A stretch of 50,975 bases of DNA from Bifidobacterium reuteri DSM 23975. Its GTDB lineage: Bacteria; Actinomycetota; Actinomycetes; Actinomycetales; Bifidobacteriaceae. Under the pieces are notes generated by a model. It ran no database searches, was not told where the DNA came from, and saw nothing but the letters and a program-made list of their open reading frames with translations. Both the position numbers and the translations under genes were made by a program. The stretch covers positions 1 to 50,975 of the forward strand of contig NZ_JGZK01000021.1 of assembly GCF_000741695.1 (NCBI RefSeq), written 5' to 3'. This document shows, piece by piece, positions 36,785 to 45,799 of the stretch (positions within the stretch are counted from its first letter, which is position 1; every line of letters starts with the position of its first letter).

Positions 36785-37489
36785 ATGGATCTGAGAGTGG
36801 CATATACGCAGGCGATGCGCGAGGCGCTGGCGCTGGCCCGGCAGGCTGCCGAGGCCGGCGACGTGCCGGTCGGCGCGGTGGTGCTGGATGCCGCCGGGCG
36901 GATAATCGGCCGAGGCTGCAACACGCGCGAGGCGCATGGCGATCCACTGGCCCATGCCGAGATTCTGGCGATGCGCGAGGCCACGCAGACGCTGGCCAAG
37001 GCCGGTTCGGATACGCGCGACGCTGCGGAAGCTGCTGATATGGATGATTCTGATATGGATTTCCGCGGAGTCGGTGCCGCTAAGCCGTATGCCACACATC
37101 GGCAGTCGGATTGTATGGCATGCCGAACGGTTTCGGATGATGAGATTGCGGCCGATGGGGCTGCGGCCGAACGCCCGTGCCGCAAGGCACAGTGTCCGCA
37201 CAGCGAGGCGCACTGCGCCCGCGTCCGCGCTCGCTCCCACTTCTGGAATCTTGCCGACTGCACGTTGGTGGTTACGCTCGAGCCCTGCCCGATGTGTGCA
37301 GGCGCCTGCGTCCAAACGCATATCGGTTCGATTGTGTTCGGTGCGTGGGATGCCAAGCTTGGCGCATGCGGTTCGGTATGGGATATTCCGCGCGATCCGC
37401 ACGTCGGACACGCACCCGAGGTGTACGGCGGCATACTCGAGGCCGACTGCCAAGCCGTGCTCACCGACTTTTTCACCGCCCGTCGCTGA
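36785..37489 (+). CDS. tadA: tRNA-specific adenosine deaminase TadA with a large insertion
   Basis: This 234-residue deaminase has the zinc motif HAE (57-59) and PCPMC (167-171), and the GAVVLD and C-terminal region of TadA. It makes inosine at position 34 of tRNA-Arg(ACG). Bacterial TadA is about 150-170 residues, with near 30 between the two zinc motifs. Here there are over 100, so about 80 residues are inserted (roughly 73-153). The insert has DCMAC and PCRKAQCPHSEAHC, seven Cys/His that might bind a second metal. TAGACT lies 6 bases before the ATG, with no Shine-Dalgarno sequence, so translation may be leaderless. Confidence 0.88.
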   Translation: MDLRVAYTQAMREALALARQAAEAGDVPVGAVVLDAAGRIIGRGCNTREAHGDPLAHAEILAMREATQTLAKAGSDTRDAAEAADMDDSDMDFRGVGAAKPYATHRQSDCMACRTVSDDEIAADGAAAERPCRKAQCPHSEAHCARVRARSHFWNLADCTLVVTLEPCPMCAGACVQTHIGSIVFGAWDAKLGACGSVWDIPRDPHVGHAPEVYGGILEADCQAVLTDFFTARR

Positions 37490-37540
37490 CGTTCGACGTT
37501 CGGCGGTACTTGGTATGTCTTTCCTCGGGGTACAGGTGTA

Positions 37541-37676
37541 CCCACCGTGTAGGGAAGGCCGCACGGTGTAGGGAACATCCCACCGTGTAGGGAAGCAAAA
37601 TGGCTTTATTCTGCGGATTTGATCGTAAGGGCACTATTCGGTTCCCTACACCATGGGGAAGTCCCTACACCGTGGG
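37541..37676. repeat. CCCACCGTGTAGGGAA motif array, direct and inverted
   Basis: Three direct copies (37541-37556, 37561-37575, 37579-37594) face two inverted copies (37642-37658 and 37662-37676) across 47 bases. Opposed copies could form a long stem, or the array could hold several dimers of a DNA-binding protein. Confidence 0.7.
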
Positions 37677-37770
37677 TGGGTTGAACGTGGATTGCGACGG
37701 TTGGCGGACGGGTTCGCGGCATCACGTGACTGCGGTATTGCGTGGATTACGGCGGCACAGCACAGAAATA

Positions 37771-37785
37771 CTTGCGTTGTGCAAG
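37771..37785. promoter_or_regulatory. Operator-like palindrome upstream of the alpha-galactosidase
   Basis: CTTGC-GTTGT-GCAAG. A related site, CTTGC-CTGC-GCAAG, lies between the ROK gene and the raf transporter (42041-42054). Confidence 0.4.
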
Positions 37786-37967
37786 AAACACGCGGCGTCA
37801 AAGCAACATATTCGCCTGCGCCTACCATCGGAATCAGCGATACAACAGAAAACCGCTCGCTCGTGCTCTTGCTTGATGCGACACAGTCCTGCATATGCCG
37901 ACTCATGCCGGCGCTGGCTGGGCCCATCACTGCCGAGCCGGCCGACCAGTCAAAGGAGACCCCCATC

Positions 37968-40346
37968 ATGTCCGATTCCCAAGCTCGCACATTCACCGGT
38001 GCAGCAGCCGACGGCACCCGACTTACCGCCGTCTACCTTGAACAGCAGGCCGCGCGCGCGGCCGTAGGCCTGGTATTCGCCGGCGATGAACTGCCGCGTA
38101 TCGTGCACTGGGGCCGCCCTCTCGCCGATCCGGAGACACTGCTCGACTCGTATGATGCGTTGAAGCCGCAGCGCATCTCCGGCGGACTTGACGAAACCGT
38201 ATGGCCCACCGTGCTGCCAACGCAGGCCGAAAGCTGGATCGGCGAGCCGCGTGTGGTACTGCGCCGCGCCGGCATCGAACTGTTCCCCAAGTTCACCGTA
38301 ACCAATATCGCCGCTGATGGCGTGCTGCCCGCCACGTTGGACGCCTCGGGCGCTGACCAATATGCCGATGTGACCGGTCACTTCCGCACCACCGGTCCGG
38401 TCCAGGTGCCTGGAGTCGTGGTGGATGCCATCGATAAGGAGAGCGGCATCGCCCTCGAATGGCGACTCGAGCTGCTGGACGGCGGCCTCGCCCGCCAGAA
38501 GGCCGCGGTCACCAACCTTGGCGTGCCGGCTTCCAATCCTTCGGCTGATTCCTCGGCGGACCCCTCGGCTGATGCCGCCGCAGATGCCACAGCAGATGCC
38601 GTCGCCCCGCTTGAGGTCGGCAAAATCGAGCTCGGCTTCCCGGTCCCCGAACTGGCCGGCGAAATCCTCACCACCACCGGTCATCATCTGCATGAGCGCA
38701 GTCCGCAGCGCCAGCCGCTGACCGTCGGACGATTCGAGAAGCCCCAGCTCGCCGGCCGCCCCGACTTCGACGCCTCCCTGTTGCTCACCGCCGGCGTGCC
38801 CGGCTTCGGCTTCGAGCATGGCGAGGCATATTCCGTGCACGTGGGTTGGAGCGGCAATTCCGTGCTGTCCGTCGAGCGCCTGCCGTACACGCAGGGCGTC
38901 ATCGGCGGCGGCGAAGTCCTGCTCGGCGGCGAAGTGGCATTGGCTCCTCAGGGCGAAGGTGAGAGCTCGTATGAGACTCCGTGGCTGTTCGGCTCATTCG
39001 GCGATGGCCTGAATGAGATCGCCGCACGATTCCACGCCTATGTGCGCTCCCGCCATCCGCGGCTGTTCGCCAAGGGCCGTCCGGTGATCCTCAACACGTG
39101 GGAAGCCGTGTACTTCGACCATAACTTCGATACGCTCAAGGCGCTCGCCGACAAGGCCGCAGCATCCGGCGTCGAACGATTCGTGGTGGATGACGGCTGG
39201 TTCGGCTCCCGCCGAGACGATACGTCGGGTCTGGGCGATTGGCAGATCTCCCAAGAGGTGTGGCCGGACGGTCCGAAGTCGCTCAAGGCGCTTGCCGACT
39301 ATGTGCACGGCAAGGGCATGCAGTTCGGCCTGTGGTTCGAGCCGGAAATGGTGAATATCGATTCCGACGTGGTGCGCGCCCACCCGGACTGGATTCTTTC
39401 CCCCACCGCGGGCCGACTGCCGATGCAGGGCCGCAGCCAGCAGGTGCTTGATCTCACCAATCCCGACGCATTCGCCTACGTGTTCGGCGCGATGGACTCG
39501 CTGGTAGGCGATCTCGGCATCGACTACATCAAGTGGGACCATAACAAGCTCGTCACCGAGGCGGCTTCCCGCCGTACGGGTCGCCCGGCCGTACACGCGC
39601 AGACCCTGGCCGTCTATGAGATCTTCAAGGGATTGAAGCAGCGCCACTCCGGACTGGAGATTGAAAGCTGCTCGTCCGGAGGCGCCCGCGTCGACCTCGG
39701 CATTCTCGAATACGCCGATCGCATCTGGGTGTCCGACTGCGTCGACCCGGTGGAACGTGCGGACATCCAACGCTACACGTCGTTGCTGGTGCCGCCGGCC
39801 ATGATGGGCGAGCATGTCGGAGCCAGTCCGGCGCATTCCACGCAGCGCGCCACCAGCCAGGAACTGCGCATGGCCATGGCGTTCTTCGGCCATATGGGCA
39901 TCGAATGGAACCTGCTGAAGGAGCCGGAGGACGCGCTCGCCAAGTTGGCCGTATGGGTGGCCGAGTTCAAGAAGCACCGTGATTGGTTCGCCATCGACGC
40001 CTGCGTGCATGCCGACGCCAACGACCCGGCCGTGCGACTCGACGGCATGGTGATGCCGAGTGGCGACGCCGCCATTTACCGTTTCACCCAGTTGACCACG
40101 AGCCAGACCTATCCTGCAGCACCGGTGCGACTGCCCGGACTCGACCCGACTCGTCGCTATCGTGTGAGCCCGCTCGACCCGTGCCTCGACCTCGAAGGCT
40201 CCATCAGCAACGGCCAAAGCACGCTTGGCTGGTGGAACGCAGACGGCGTGGTGCTGACCGGCGAGGCCCTGCAGCGCTACGGCATCCGTCCGCCGTCCCT
40301 CCACCCCCAGCAGGCAGTCCTGTTCAAGGCCGTGGCGTTAAGCTGA
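37968..40346 (+). CDS. aga: GH36 alpha-galactosidase
   Basis: This 792-residue enzyme has the GH36 core: VILNTWEAVYFDHN, FVVDDGWFGSR, the nucleophile Asp in DYIKWDHNK, the ESCSSGGARVDLG motif and the acid/base Asp in WVSDCVDP. It has no signal peptide, so it hydrolyses imported raffinose, stachyose or melibiose in the cytoplasm. AAAGGAGA precedes the ATG. Residues near 190-220 are an Ala/Asp/Ser low-complexity insert. The last codons (VALS) and stop lie in a repeat whose copy recurs at 40443. Neighbours are the ROK repressor and the raf transporter. Confidence 0.95.
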   Translation: MSDSQARTFTGAAADGTRLTAVYLEQQAARAAVGLVFAGDELPRIVHWGRPLADPETLLDSYDALKPQRISGGLDETVWPTVLPTQAESWIGEPRVVLRRAGIELFPKFTVTNIAADGVLPATLDASGADQYADVTGHFRTTGPVQVPGVVVDAIDKESGIALEWRLELLDGGLARQKAAVTNLGVPASNPSADSSADPSADAAADATADAVAPLEVGKIELGFPVPELAGEILTTTGHHLHERSPQRQPLTVGRFEKPQLAGRPDFDASLLLTAGVPGFGFEHGEAYSVHVGWSGNSVLSVERLPYTQGVIGGGEVLLGGEVALAPQGEGESSYETPWLFGSFGDGLNEIAARFHAYVRSRHPRLFAKGRPVILNTWEAVYFDHNFDTLKALADKAAASGVERFVVDDGWFGSRRDDTSGLGDWQISQEVWPDGPKSLKALADYVHGKGMQFGLWFEPEMVNIDSDVVRAHPDWILSPTAGRLPMQGRSQQVLDLTNPDAFAYVFGAMDSLVGDLGIDYIKWDHNKLVTEAASRRTGRPAVHAQTLAVYEIFKGLKQRHSGLEIESCSSGGARVDLGILEYADRIWVSDCVDPVERADIQRYTSLLVPPAMMGEHVGASPAHSTQRATSQELRMAMAFFGHMGIEWNLLKEPEDALAKLAVWVAEFKKHRDWFAIDACVHADANDPAVRLDGMVMPSGDAAIYRFTQLTTSQTYPAAPVRLPGLDPTRRYRVSPLDPCLDLEGSISNGQSTLGWWNADGVVLTGEALQRYGIRPPSLHPQQAVLFKAVALS

Positions 40347-40640
40347 CAACCCAGTGGGTTGTCAGTAGCCACGGCCTGAGCGAGGCGGTAGCCGAGCGAG
40401 GGTGGGTTGGGTCTTCGCGTAGCGAAGTCCGTGATTGCTGTTCGTGGCGTTAAGCTGACAACCCAGTGCCGAACCGTGAAGCGGACAGCCCAGTGGGCTG
40501 TCCGTAGGTGAGGGGAGCGGCTGTGCCGCGACGGAAATTCGGGAGAATTTCGGTCAGTAGCCACGGCCTGAGCGAGGCGGTAGCCGAGCGAGGGTGGGTT
40601 GGGTCTTGCCGGTAGGCAAGTCCGTGGTCGCTGTTCGTGG
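40331..40640 (+). repeat. Nested stop-codon-associated repeats after the alpha-galactosidase
   Basis: A 26-bp segment covering the gene's last codons (40331-40356) is repeated identically at 40443-40468. The first copy runs on through a hairpin, a conserved segment (40363-40414) and CTTCGC-gta-GCGAAG with TCCGTGATTGCTG. In the second copy the same element is split by an extra hairpin unit (about 40469-40553: GTGAAGC, GGACAGCCC/GGGCTGTCC, GTAGGTGAGG) before the conserved segment resumes at 40555. Confidence 0.85.
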
Positions 40641-40771
40641 CGGAACGGAGGCATCGATCTTCGGCCGATGTCAGTGTTGTGGTTGGACCGGAAGAAACGG
40701 CGAGGCTCCCTCTGATGAGGGAGCCTCGCCGCAGCAGGCGGACTGAGGGAGAGAAGCGCGCCACCAGCTGC
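40641..40771. repeat. CTCCCT/CTGAGGGA dispersed repeat copy
   Basis: GGCTCCCTC-tgat-GAGGGAGCC (40704-40725) and the GGACTGAGGGAGAG tail form a variant of the repeat at 306-352. The ROK gene, read on the minus strand, ends just beyond it, so the hairpin may act as its terminator. Confidence 0.6.
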
Positions 40772-41986
40772 CTAGCCGATATGCTGCACGATTACGCGAC
40801 TGGCGGCTGCCTTGGCCCACAGCTGCCAGTCGTGGTTCACGATGGTGAACCTCACCGGCTGGGTCTGACTGTGCCGGTACAGGCGGATGCCGTCGCGCAG
40901 TGAATCGGTGCCCAGCTTGGCTAGGAACGCTGATTCCCCGGCAATCATCACATGCCCTGGCATGGCGATGTTCGCCACCGTGGCCACGAGCGTGCCCAAT
41001 CGGAAACAGGTGCGATTCACCAGTTGCGTGGCCTGTGGGATACGTGCGCGGGCGTCGCGCACGAACTCCTCGAATGTCACCGCGCGCCCGACAATAGCCG
41101 AATACTGCTCCGCGATGGAATCGTCGGTCAAACATTGCGAGCATCCGATATGGCCGCTGGTGCAGCGCGGCCCTTCCGGGTCCACCAGCACATGCCCCAC
41201 CAATCCATAGCTCTTATCCGGATACGCCACCGGCTCGCCGTGCACAGCCAGCGAATAGCCCACGCCCACGCCGATCGTCACCACGGCGAACATGTCCAGT
41301 CCCACGCCGGGGCCGAACCAGGAGGCATCCACCAGCAGCGAGTCGATGTCGTTGAACACGCCGCACGGGAGTCCGGTCGCGGCTTGCACCATGGCGCCAA
41401 GATCGATGGGCGCCTCCCAGTGCAGGAATGGCGCGAACGTCACTACGGAATCCTCGATCACATGGCCGCCGACCGCCACGCCGACCGCAGTGGGGGAGGG
41501 TAGACCTGCCGCGACTACGTCGTTTGCGCACGCTGCCGTGAGGCGCGCTATTCCGCTGCTGACATACTCGGGTGACTGGTCCTCGCCGATCGGCAGCTCG
41601 TGGCGCTGGGATATCACCTCGCCATGCGCGTTCACTGCGGCGGACACTATCGAAGTGCCATGCACCTTGACGCCGACGAACGTGCGCGCATTTGAGCACA
41701 GGACAAGCGCCGTCTGCGGACGGCCGCGCCGGTCGGAGCTCTCCTTCGGTGTGAAACGCTCCGGCAGCTTGCCGGTCATGCCGACAGTGGCGCTCGCCGG
41801 CAGCTCCTCGATTACGCCCGCGTAGATGAGGTCGCTGGTGATACGGGACAACGCCCCCTGACTCAGCCCCAGCATCTGGGCCAGTGTGGTGCGTGCGATT
41901 GGTCCGTACTGGGCCACGGCTGCGGCCACCCGATGCGTATGCTCCGATCCGGAAAACCACTGCGGAATCGCATTGGAATCAGCCAT
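40772..41986 (-). CDS. ROK-family transcriptional repressor
   Basis: This 404-residue protein has an N-terminal winged helix-turn-helix (RTTLAQMLGLSQGALSRITSDLIYAGVI), a ROK sugar-kinase-like domain and the ROK zinc motif (CTSGHIGCSQC). It lies between the alpha-galactosidase and the raf transporter genes and is divergent from the latter, so it is the likely local repressor responding to an alpha-galactoside or -glucoside. The ATG at 41986 has AAAGGGG 5 bases upstream (minus strand) and is preferred over an in-frame ATG at 42001. It has lost a clear phosphoryl-transfer function, as is usual for ROK repressors. Confidence 0.9.
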   Translation of the reverse strand: MADSNAIPQWFSGSEHTHRVAAAVAQYGPIARTTLAQMLGLSQGALSRITSDLIYAGVIEELPASATVGMTGKLPERFTPKESSDRRGRPQTALVLCSNARTFVGVKVHGTSIVSAAVNAHGEVISQRHELPIGEDQSPEYVSSGIARLTAACANDVVAAGLPSPTAVGVAVGGHVIEDSVVTFAPFLHWEAPIDLGAMVQAATGLPCGVFNDIDSLLVDASWFGPGVGLDMFAVVTIGVGVGYSLAVHGEPVAYPDKSYGLVGHVLVDPEGPRCTSGHIGCSQCLTDDSIAEQYSAIVGRAVTFEEFVRDARARIPQATQLVNRTCFRLGTLVATVANIAMPGHVMIAGESAFLAKLGTDSLRDGIRLYRHSQTQPVRFTIVNHDWQLWAKAAASRVIVQHIG

Positions 41987-42005
41987 CGCGCCCCTTTGCA
42001 TAAGA

Positions 42006-42054
42006 ATTAATTGCGTTAATCACAAAATACCGCGTTTTTACTTGCCTGCGCAAG
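42006..42054. promoter_or_regulatory. Operator candidates in the rok-raf divergent region
   Basis: ATTAA-TTGCG-TTAAT (42006-42020) is a perfect palindrome next to the ROK gene start. CTTGC-CTGC-GCAAG (42041-42054) is a second one. The first shares the TTAA-N5-TTAA form with the lnpA operator. The second resembles the palindrome before the alpha-galactosidase. Confidence 0.55.
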
Positions 42055-42163
42055 GAGGCTCGCGGTCGCTGGGAATGAAATCGCGCAATCGATACCTTTG
42101 ACAGTGGAGGAATTGCCATCGGCGCAGGTGCCGTTGGCGGTAGGAAACACTAAGGAGCCAGCA

Positions 42164-43450
42164 ATGCTGTCAGATTCCCATCCAACTCCCAAACCCAGGC
42201 GCATAGGCACTCGCGTGGCCGCCGTGGTCTGCGCGCTCGCCGTGGGCTTTGGTCTGGCAGGCTGCGGTTCAAGTACCGCAGGAACCGTCACTCTTGATTT
42301 CTTCCAGTTCAAATCCGAGGCTGCAGACACGTTCAAGGCCATGGTGCAGGACTTCGAGAAGCAGAACCCGACCATCAAGGTCAACATCAACAACTCCGCC
42401 AACGCGCAGACCGATCTGCGCACACGCTTCGTGAAGAACCGTGTGCCGGACGTCATCACGTTCAACGGTGACATCAGCTTCGGCATGTTCGCCGCGTCCG
42501 GCGTGTTCTACGACTTCACCGACGAGCCGATCGTGGACGAGCTCAACCCGGGCATGGTGAACATCGCCAAGAACCTGGTCCAGACCACGGACCCGGCCAA
42601 GAAGCGCCTGTACGGCCTGCCGTTCGCCGGCAACGCCTCGGGATACATCTACAACAAGGATCTGTTCAAACAGGTCGGCCTCGATCCGGAGAACCCGCCC
42701 ACCACCTGGACCGAGTTCACGGACATGCTCAACACATTCAAGGCGGCCGGTATCAATCCGATTCAAGGCACGGTGGCGGACGCGTGGACCACGCAGGCGC
42801 CGCTTGCCTCGCTCGCCGGCACGCTCGTCCCTGAAACCAAGTACACCGAGCTGAAACAGGGCAAGACCACCTTCCAGGAACTGTGGAAGACGGCAGTCGA
42901 GAAGGAGGCCGAGCTCTTCACCTACTCCACCGCCGACACCGGCGTCACCTACCAGCAGGGCACGCAGAGCTTCGCCCAAGGCAAGGCCGCGATCATCCCG
43001 CTCGGCACCTACGCCATCCCGCAGATCCTGCTCATCAATAAAGACATCAACCTCGGCTTCGCGCAGATGCCTGCCTCGGATGATGCCGACGAGCAGATTC
43101 TCACCGCCGGCGACGACGTGATGCTTACCATCGGCGCCAACACCAAGCACAAGGACGAGGCGATGAAGCTCGTCGAGTTCATGATGCAGAAGGAACAGCT
43201 CGACGCCTACGCTGACGCCCAGTCCGCCATCACCCCGCTCAAGGACACGTACTTCGGCAACGAAGCGCTGGAGACCGTGCGCCCGTTCTTCAAGGAAAAC
43301 CGTCTGGCCGACTTCTGCGACCACTACATTCCCTCGTCCATCAACATCGGCGGCTATCTGCAGACCATGGTGACCTCCGGAAACACCGACCGTTTCCTGA
43401 GCCAGATGCAGACCGAATGGGACAAGGTCCAGGCCAGGACCTTCGAGTGA
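42164..43450 (+). CDS. rafB: Sugar ABC transporter solute-binding lipoprotein
   Basis: This 428-residue protein has a signal peptide with a lipobox (VGFGLAGC, Cys at residue 29 or so) and a family 1 extracellular binding-protein fold ([42 protein letters not shown]). It should bind oligosaccharides at the outer face of the membrane and pass them to the two permeases. The gene order of GH36, ROK, binding protein, two permeases and GH13 points to raffinose-family and alpha-1,6-glucosides, as in bifidobacterial raf loci. TAAGGAG precedes the ATG; upstream in-frame codons are not needed. Substrate is inferred from context. Confidence 0.9.
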   Translation: MLSDSHPTPKPRRIGTRVAAVVCALAVGFGLAGCGSSTAGTVTLDFFQFKSEAADTFKAMVQDFEKQNPTIKVNINNSANAQTDLRTRFVKNRVPDVITFNGDISFGMFAASGVFYDFTDEPIVDELNPGMVNIAKNLVQTTDPAKKRLYGLPFAGNASGYIYNKDLFKQVGLDPENPPTTWTEFTDMLNTFKAAGINPIQGTVADAWTTQAPLASLAGTLVPETKYTELKQGKTTFQELWKTAVEKEAELFTYSTADTGVTYQQGTQSFAQGKAAIIPLGTYAIPQILLINKDINLGFAQMPASDDADEQILTAGDDVMLTIGANTKHKDEAMKLVEFMMQKEQLDAYADAQSAITPLKDTYFGNEALETVRPFFKENRLADFCDHYIPSSINIGGYLQTMVTSGNTDRFLSQMQTEWDKVQARTFE

Positions 43451-43472
43451 CGAGCAGGAGAGGAGAACAATA

Positions 43473-44411
43473 ATGTCCAACGCAACCATCGGTCAGCCAG
43501 CATCGCGCAAGGCCGCCAAGTCGGCCAAGAGGAAGGTGTCCACCTTCTCCAAGCGCAAGGTCGATCCCGCCTACTACTGGATGGCGGTCCCGGCGGCGAT
43601 CATCTTCGCCTTCTTCCTGTATCTGCCGTTCCTTGACGGTGTGAAGTACTCCTTCACCAACTCCCAGGGCTACGGCGACTACAAGTTCATCGGCTTCAAG
43701 AATTATCTCGCCCTGTTCCAGGACAACCGTGTGGGCCACGCCTACCTGTTCACGCTGCTCATCGCCATCGCGATCACGGTGCTCATCAATGTGATCGCGC
43801 TGTTCCTGTCGGTGCTGCTGAACTCGAAGATCGCCTTCAAGAACGGCTTCCGCGCCATCTTCTTCGTGCCTTACACCCTCTCCGTGCTGGTCATCGGCTA
43901 CGTGTTCAAATACATCTTCATGAACCCGCTGCCCGAGCTCGGCAAGGCGCTCGGCATCGAATGGCTGTCCACGTCGCTGCTGACCAGCGAGCAGCTGAGC
44001 TGGATTCCGATCGTGTTTCTCGCCGTATGGCAGGGCGTGGCCTACTCCGTGCTCATCTACCTTGCCGGCCTGCAGACCATCGACGATGAGATCTACGAGG
44101 CCGCCGCCCTTGACGGCGTCAACCCGTGGCAGAAGTTCTGGAAGATCACCTTCCCGCTCATCGGACCGTTCTTCACCATCAACCTCGTGCTGTCCATGAA
44201 GAACGCGCTCGGCACGTTCGATCAGGTCGTGGCCTTGACCGACGGCGGCCCGAACTCCGCCACCGAAACGGTCACTTACCTCATTTGGAAGGGCGGTCTG
44301 ACCGGTGGCGAGTATGCCTACCAGACCGCGAACGCCGTGCTCTTCTTCATCGTGCTGGCGATTATCGCCTTCATCCAGCTGCGCATCTCCCGCAGCCAGG
44401 AACAGATCTGA
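43473..44411 (+). CDS. rafC: Sugar ABC transporter permease 1
   Basis: This 312-residue protein has six transmembrane segments and the ATPase-docking EAA loop (YEAAALDGVNPWQKFWKITFP). It belongs to the MalF-like side of carbohydrate uptake transporter family 1. GGAGAGGAG precedes the ATG by 7 bases. It lies 22 bases after the binding-protein gene and 21 before the second permease. No ATPase gene is nearby, so MsiK is the presumed partner. Confidence 0.93.
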   Translation: MSNATIGQPASRKAAKSAKRKVSTFSKRKVDPAYYWMAVPAAIIFAFFLYLPFLDGVKYSFTNSQGYGDYKFIGFKNYLALFQDNRVGHAYLFTLLIAIAITVLINVIALFLSVLLNSKIAFKNGFRAIFFVPYTLSVLVIGYVFKYIFMNPLPELGKALGIEWLSTSLLTSEQLSWIPIVFLAVWQGVAYSVLIYLAGLQTIDDEIYEAAALDGVNPWQKFWKITFPLIGPFFTINLVLSMKNALGTFDQVVALTDGGPNSATETVTYLIWKGGLTGGEYAYQTANAVLFFIVLAIIAFIQLRISRSQEQI

Positions 44412-44432
44412 TTTCGGGTAGAGGAAAGACCA

Positions 44433-45317
44433 ATGACTACTGCAACTCTCGCTTCGCCATCCAAGTCCGGCGCTTCCGCCAAGGCCGCGCCCGTCAAGTA
44501 CCGCAAGGACCGCAACATAAACTGGTGGCTGACCGCCGCCGTGGCCGTGCTGTCGCTGACGATTCTGGTACCGCTGTATTTCACCATCGTCACCGCGCTG
44601 AAAACCCCGGCCGAAGCCGGTACGTTCGCCCTGCCCACTTCGTGGCAGTGGGGTAATTTCGCCGACGCCTCCGCCAAGGTGAACTATCCGAAGGCCGCGC
44701 TCAACTCCGCAATCATCACGGTCGTGGCCGTGGTGCTCACCCTGCTGACCAACACCTTCGTGGCCTACGCGGTGGCCCGCAACATGGACAAGCGGTTCTT
44801 CCGCTTCCTGTACTACTTCTTCATCGCCGCCATGTTCGTGCCGTTCCCGGTGGTCATGCTGCCGATCGCCAAGCAGATGGGCTCGCTGCATCTGGATAAC
44901 CAGCTTGGCCTGATCATCCTGTACACCGTTCTCGGTCTGGGCACCAACCTGTTCATCGCCACCGGCTTCATTCGCTCGATTCCGGTCTCGCTGGAAGAGG
45001 CGGCGCGCATCGATGGTGCGTCCACGTGGCGCATCTTCTGGACCATCATCTTCCCGCTGATGAGCCCGATCAACGCCACCATCGCCATCCTGACCGCGCT
45101 GTGGGCTTGGAACGACTTCCTCCTGCCGTTGATCGTGCTTACCGACCAGTCGAACCAGACCATCCCGCTGGCCCAGTACGTGTTCAGCTCGCAGTTCGCC
45201 ACCAACTACCCGATGGCCTTCTCCAGCTACCTCATGGCGATGGCCCCGATCCTCGTCGTCTACATCTTCGCCCAAAAGTGGGTCGTCGGTGGTGTGATGA
45301 GAGGAGCCGTTAAATAA
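44433..45317 (+). CDS. rafD: Sugar ABC transporter permease 2
   Basis: This 294-residue protein is the MalG-like partner, with six transmembrane segments and the EAA loop LEEAARIDGASTWRIFWTIIFP. The N-terminus is basic. AGAGGAAAG lies before the ATG. Its stop codon (TAA at 45315-45317) is the start of a hairpin repeat, and a 21-bp copy of this gene end recurs at 45570-45590. Confidence 0.93.
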   Translation: MTTATLASPSKSGASAKAAPVKYRKDRNINWWLTAAVAVLSLTILVPLYFTIVTALKTPAEAGTFALPTSWQWGNFADASAKVNYPKAALNSAIITVVAVVLTLLTNTFVAYAVARNMDKRFFRFLYYFFIAAMFVPFPVVMLPIAKQMGSLHLDNQLGLIILYTVLGLGTNLFIATGFIRSIPVSLEEAARIDGASTWRIFWTIIFPLMSPINATIAILTALWAWNDFLLPLIVLTDQSNQTIPLAQYVFSSQFATNYPMAFSSYLMAMAPILVVYIFAQKWVVGGVMRGAVK

Positions 45318-45590
45318 ACAGTCCGGTGGACTGTTTATAGGCTCCTCCGAACGGCGGCAGTCGTGAGGCAGGGAATAGTCCGCCGTGAGGCGGTTTGCTG
45401 AGTGAAGTAATAGCAGCGCGAGGCGCTGCTATTACTTCACAGCGCCGAGCGAGACGAGTCGATTAAGGCAACAGCCCGCTGGGCTGTTGCCCGACTCGGG
45501 CGGTCGATAGACCGCGCACTCGCGAGGTAACACTGAGCCTCGCCTTAGGCGAGTCCGTAATTGCAGGGCGCCGTTAAATAAACAGTCCGG
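45306..45590 (+). repeat. Stop-codon-associated repeat block after rafD
   Basis: It begins with AAACAGTCC-ggt-GGACTGTTT over the rafD stop and ends with TCGCCT-t-AGGCGA, TCCGTAATTGCAGG. It is followed by a 21-bp identical copy of its own start (45306-45326 and 45570-45590). Inside are a perfect 18-bp stem with a 3-nt loop (GTGAAGTAATAGCAGCGC at 45402-45419, complement at 45423-45440) and a CAACAGCCC/GGGCTGTTG hairpin near 45469-45491. Confidence 0.85.
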
Positions 45591-45604
45591 CGGTCTCTCC
45601 GTAT

Positions 45605-45649
45605 GCTCCCCTCCTTGAGGGGAGCTGTCAGCGAAGCTGACTGAGGGGA
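45605..45649 (+). repeat. CTCCCC...CTGAGGGG dispersed repeat copy
   Basis: GCTCCCCTC-cttg-AGGGGAGC, then TGTCAGCGAAGCTGACTGAGGGG. It lies directly after the rafD repeat block. Confidence 0.75.
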
Positions 45650-45728
45650 GCCCACTTCGTTGAGGGTTGTCCTCAGCGCAATGCCTCCGTACCGGTACTC
45701 CGCATAATTACTTTCCGCCACGCCCGAC

Positions 45729-45766
45729 AAACAGCCCGATGGGAATGAAACCATCGGGCTGTTTCA
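45729..45766 (+). terminator. Intrinsic terminator before the GH13 gene
   Basis: AAACAGCCCGATGG (45729-45742) pairs with CCATCGGGCTGTTT (45751-45764). It separates the raf transporter genes from the alpha-1,6-glucosidase gene. Confidence 0.75.
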
Positions 45767-45799
45767 ATATCCGTATAGCCAAACCGGCAACAACGACGT

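Larger units (their letters stand above)
37490..37967. other. Intergenic region upstream of the alpha-galactosidase
   Basis: There are 478 bases. They contain the CACCGTGTAGGGAA motif array (37541-37676) and a palindrome CTTGC-GTTGT-GCAAG (37771-37785). The frame of the galactosidase is open through part of this region, but the Shine-Dalgarno sequence places the start at 37968. Confidence 0.6.

Noticed and set aside
43341..45275. 644-residue minus-strand frame opposite the raf permeases
   Set aside because: It is a shadow frame; the permeases have family motifs, correct spacing and Shine-Dalgarno sequences.
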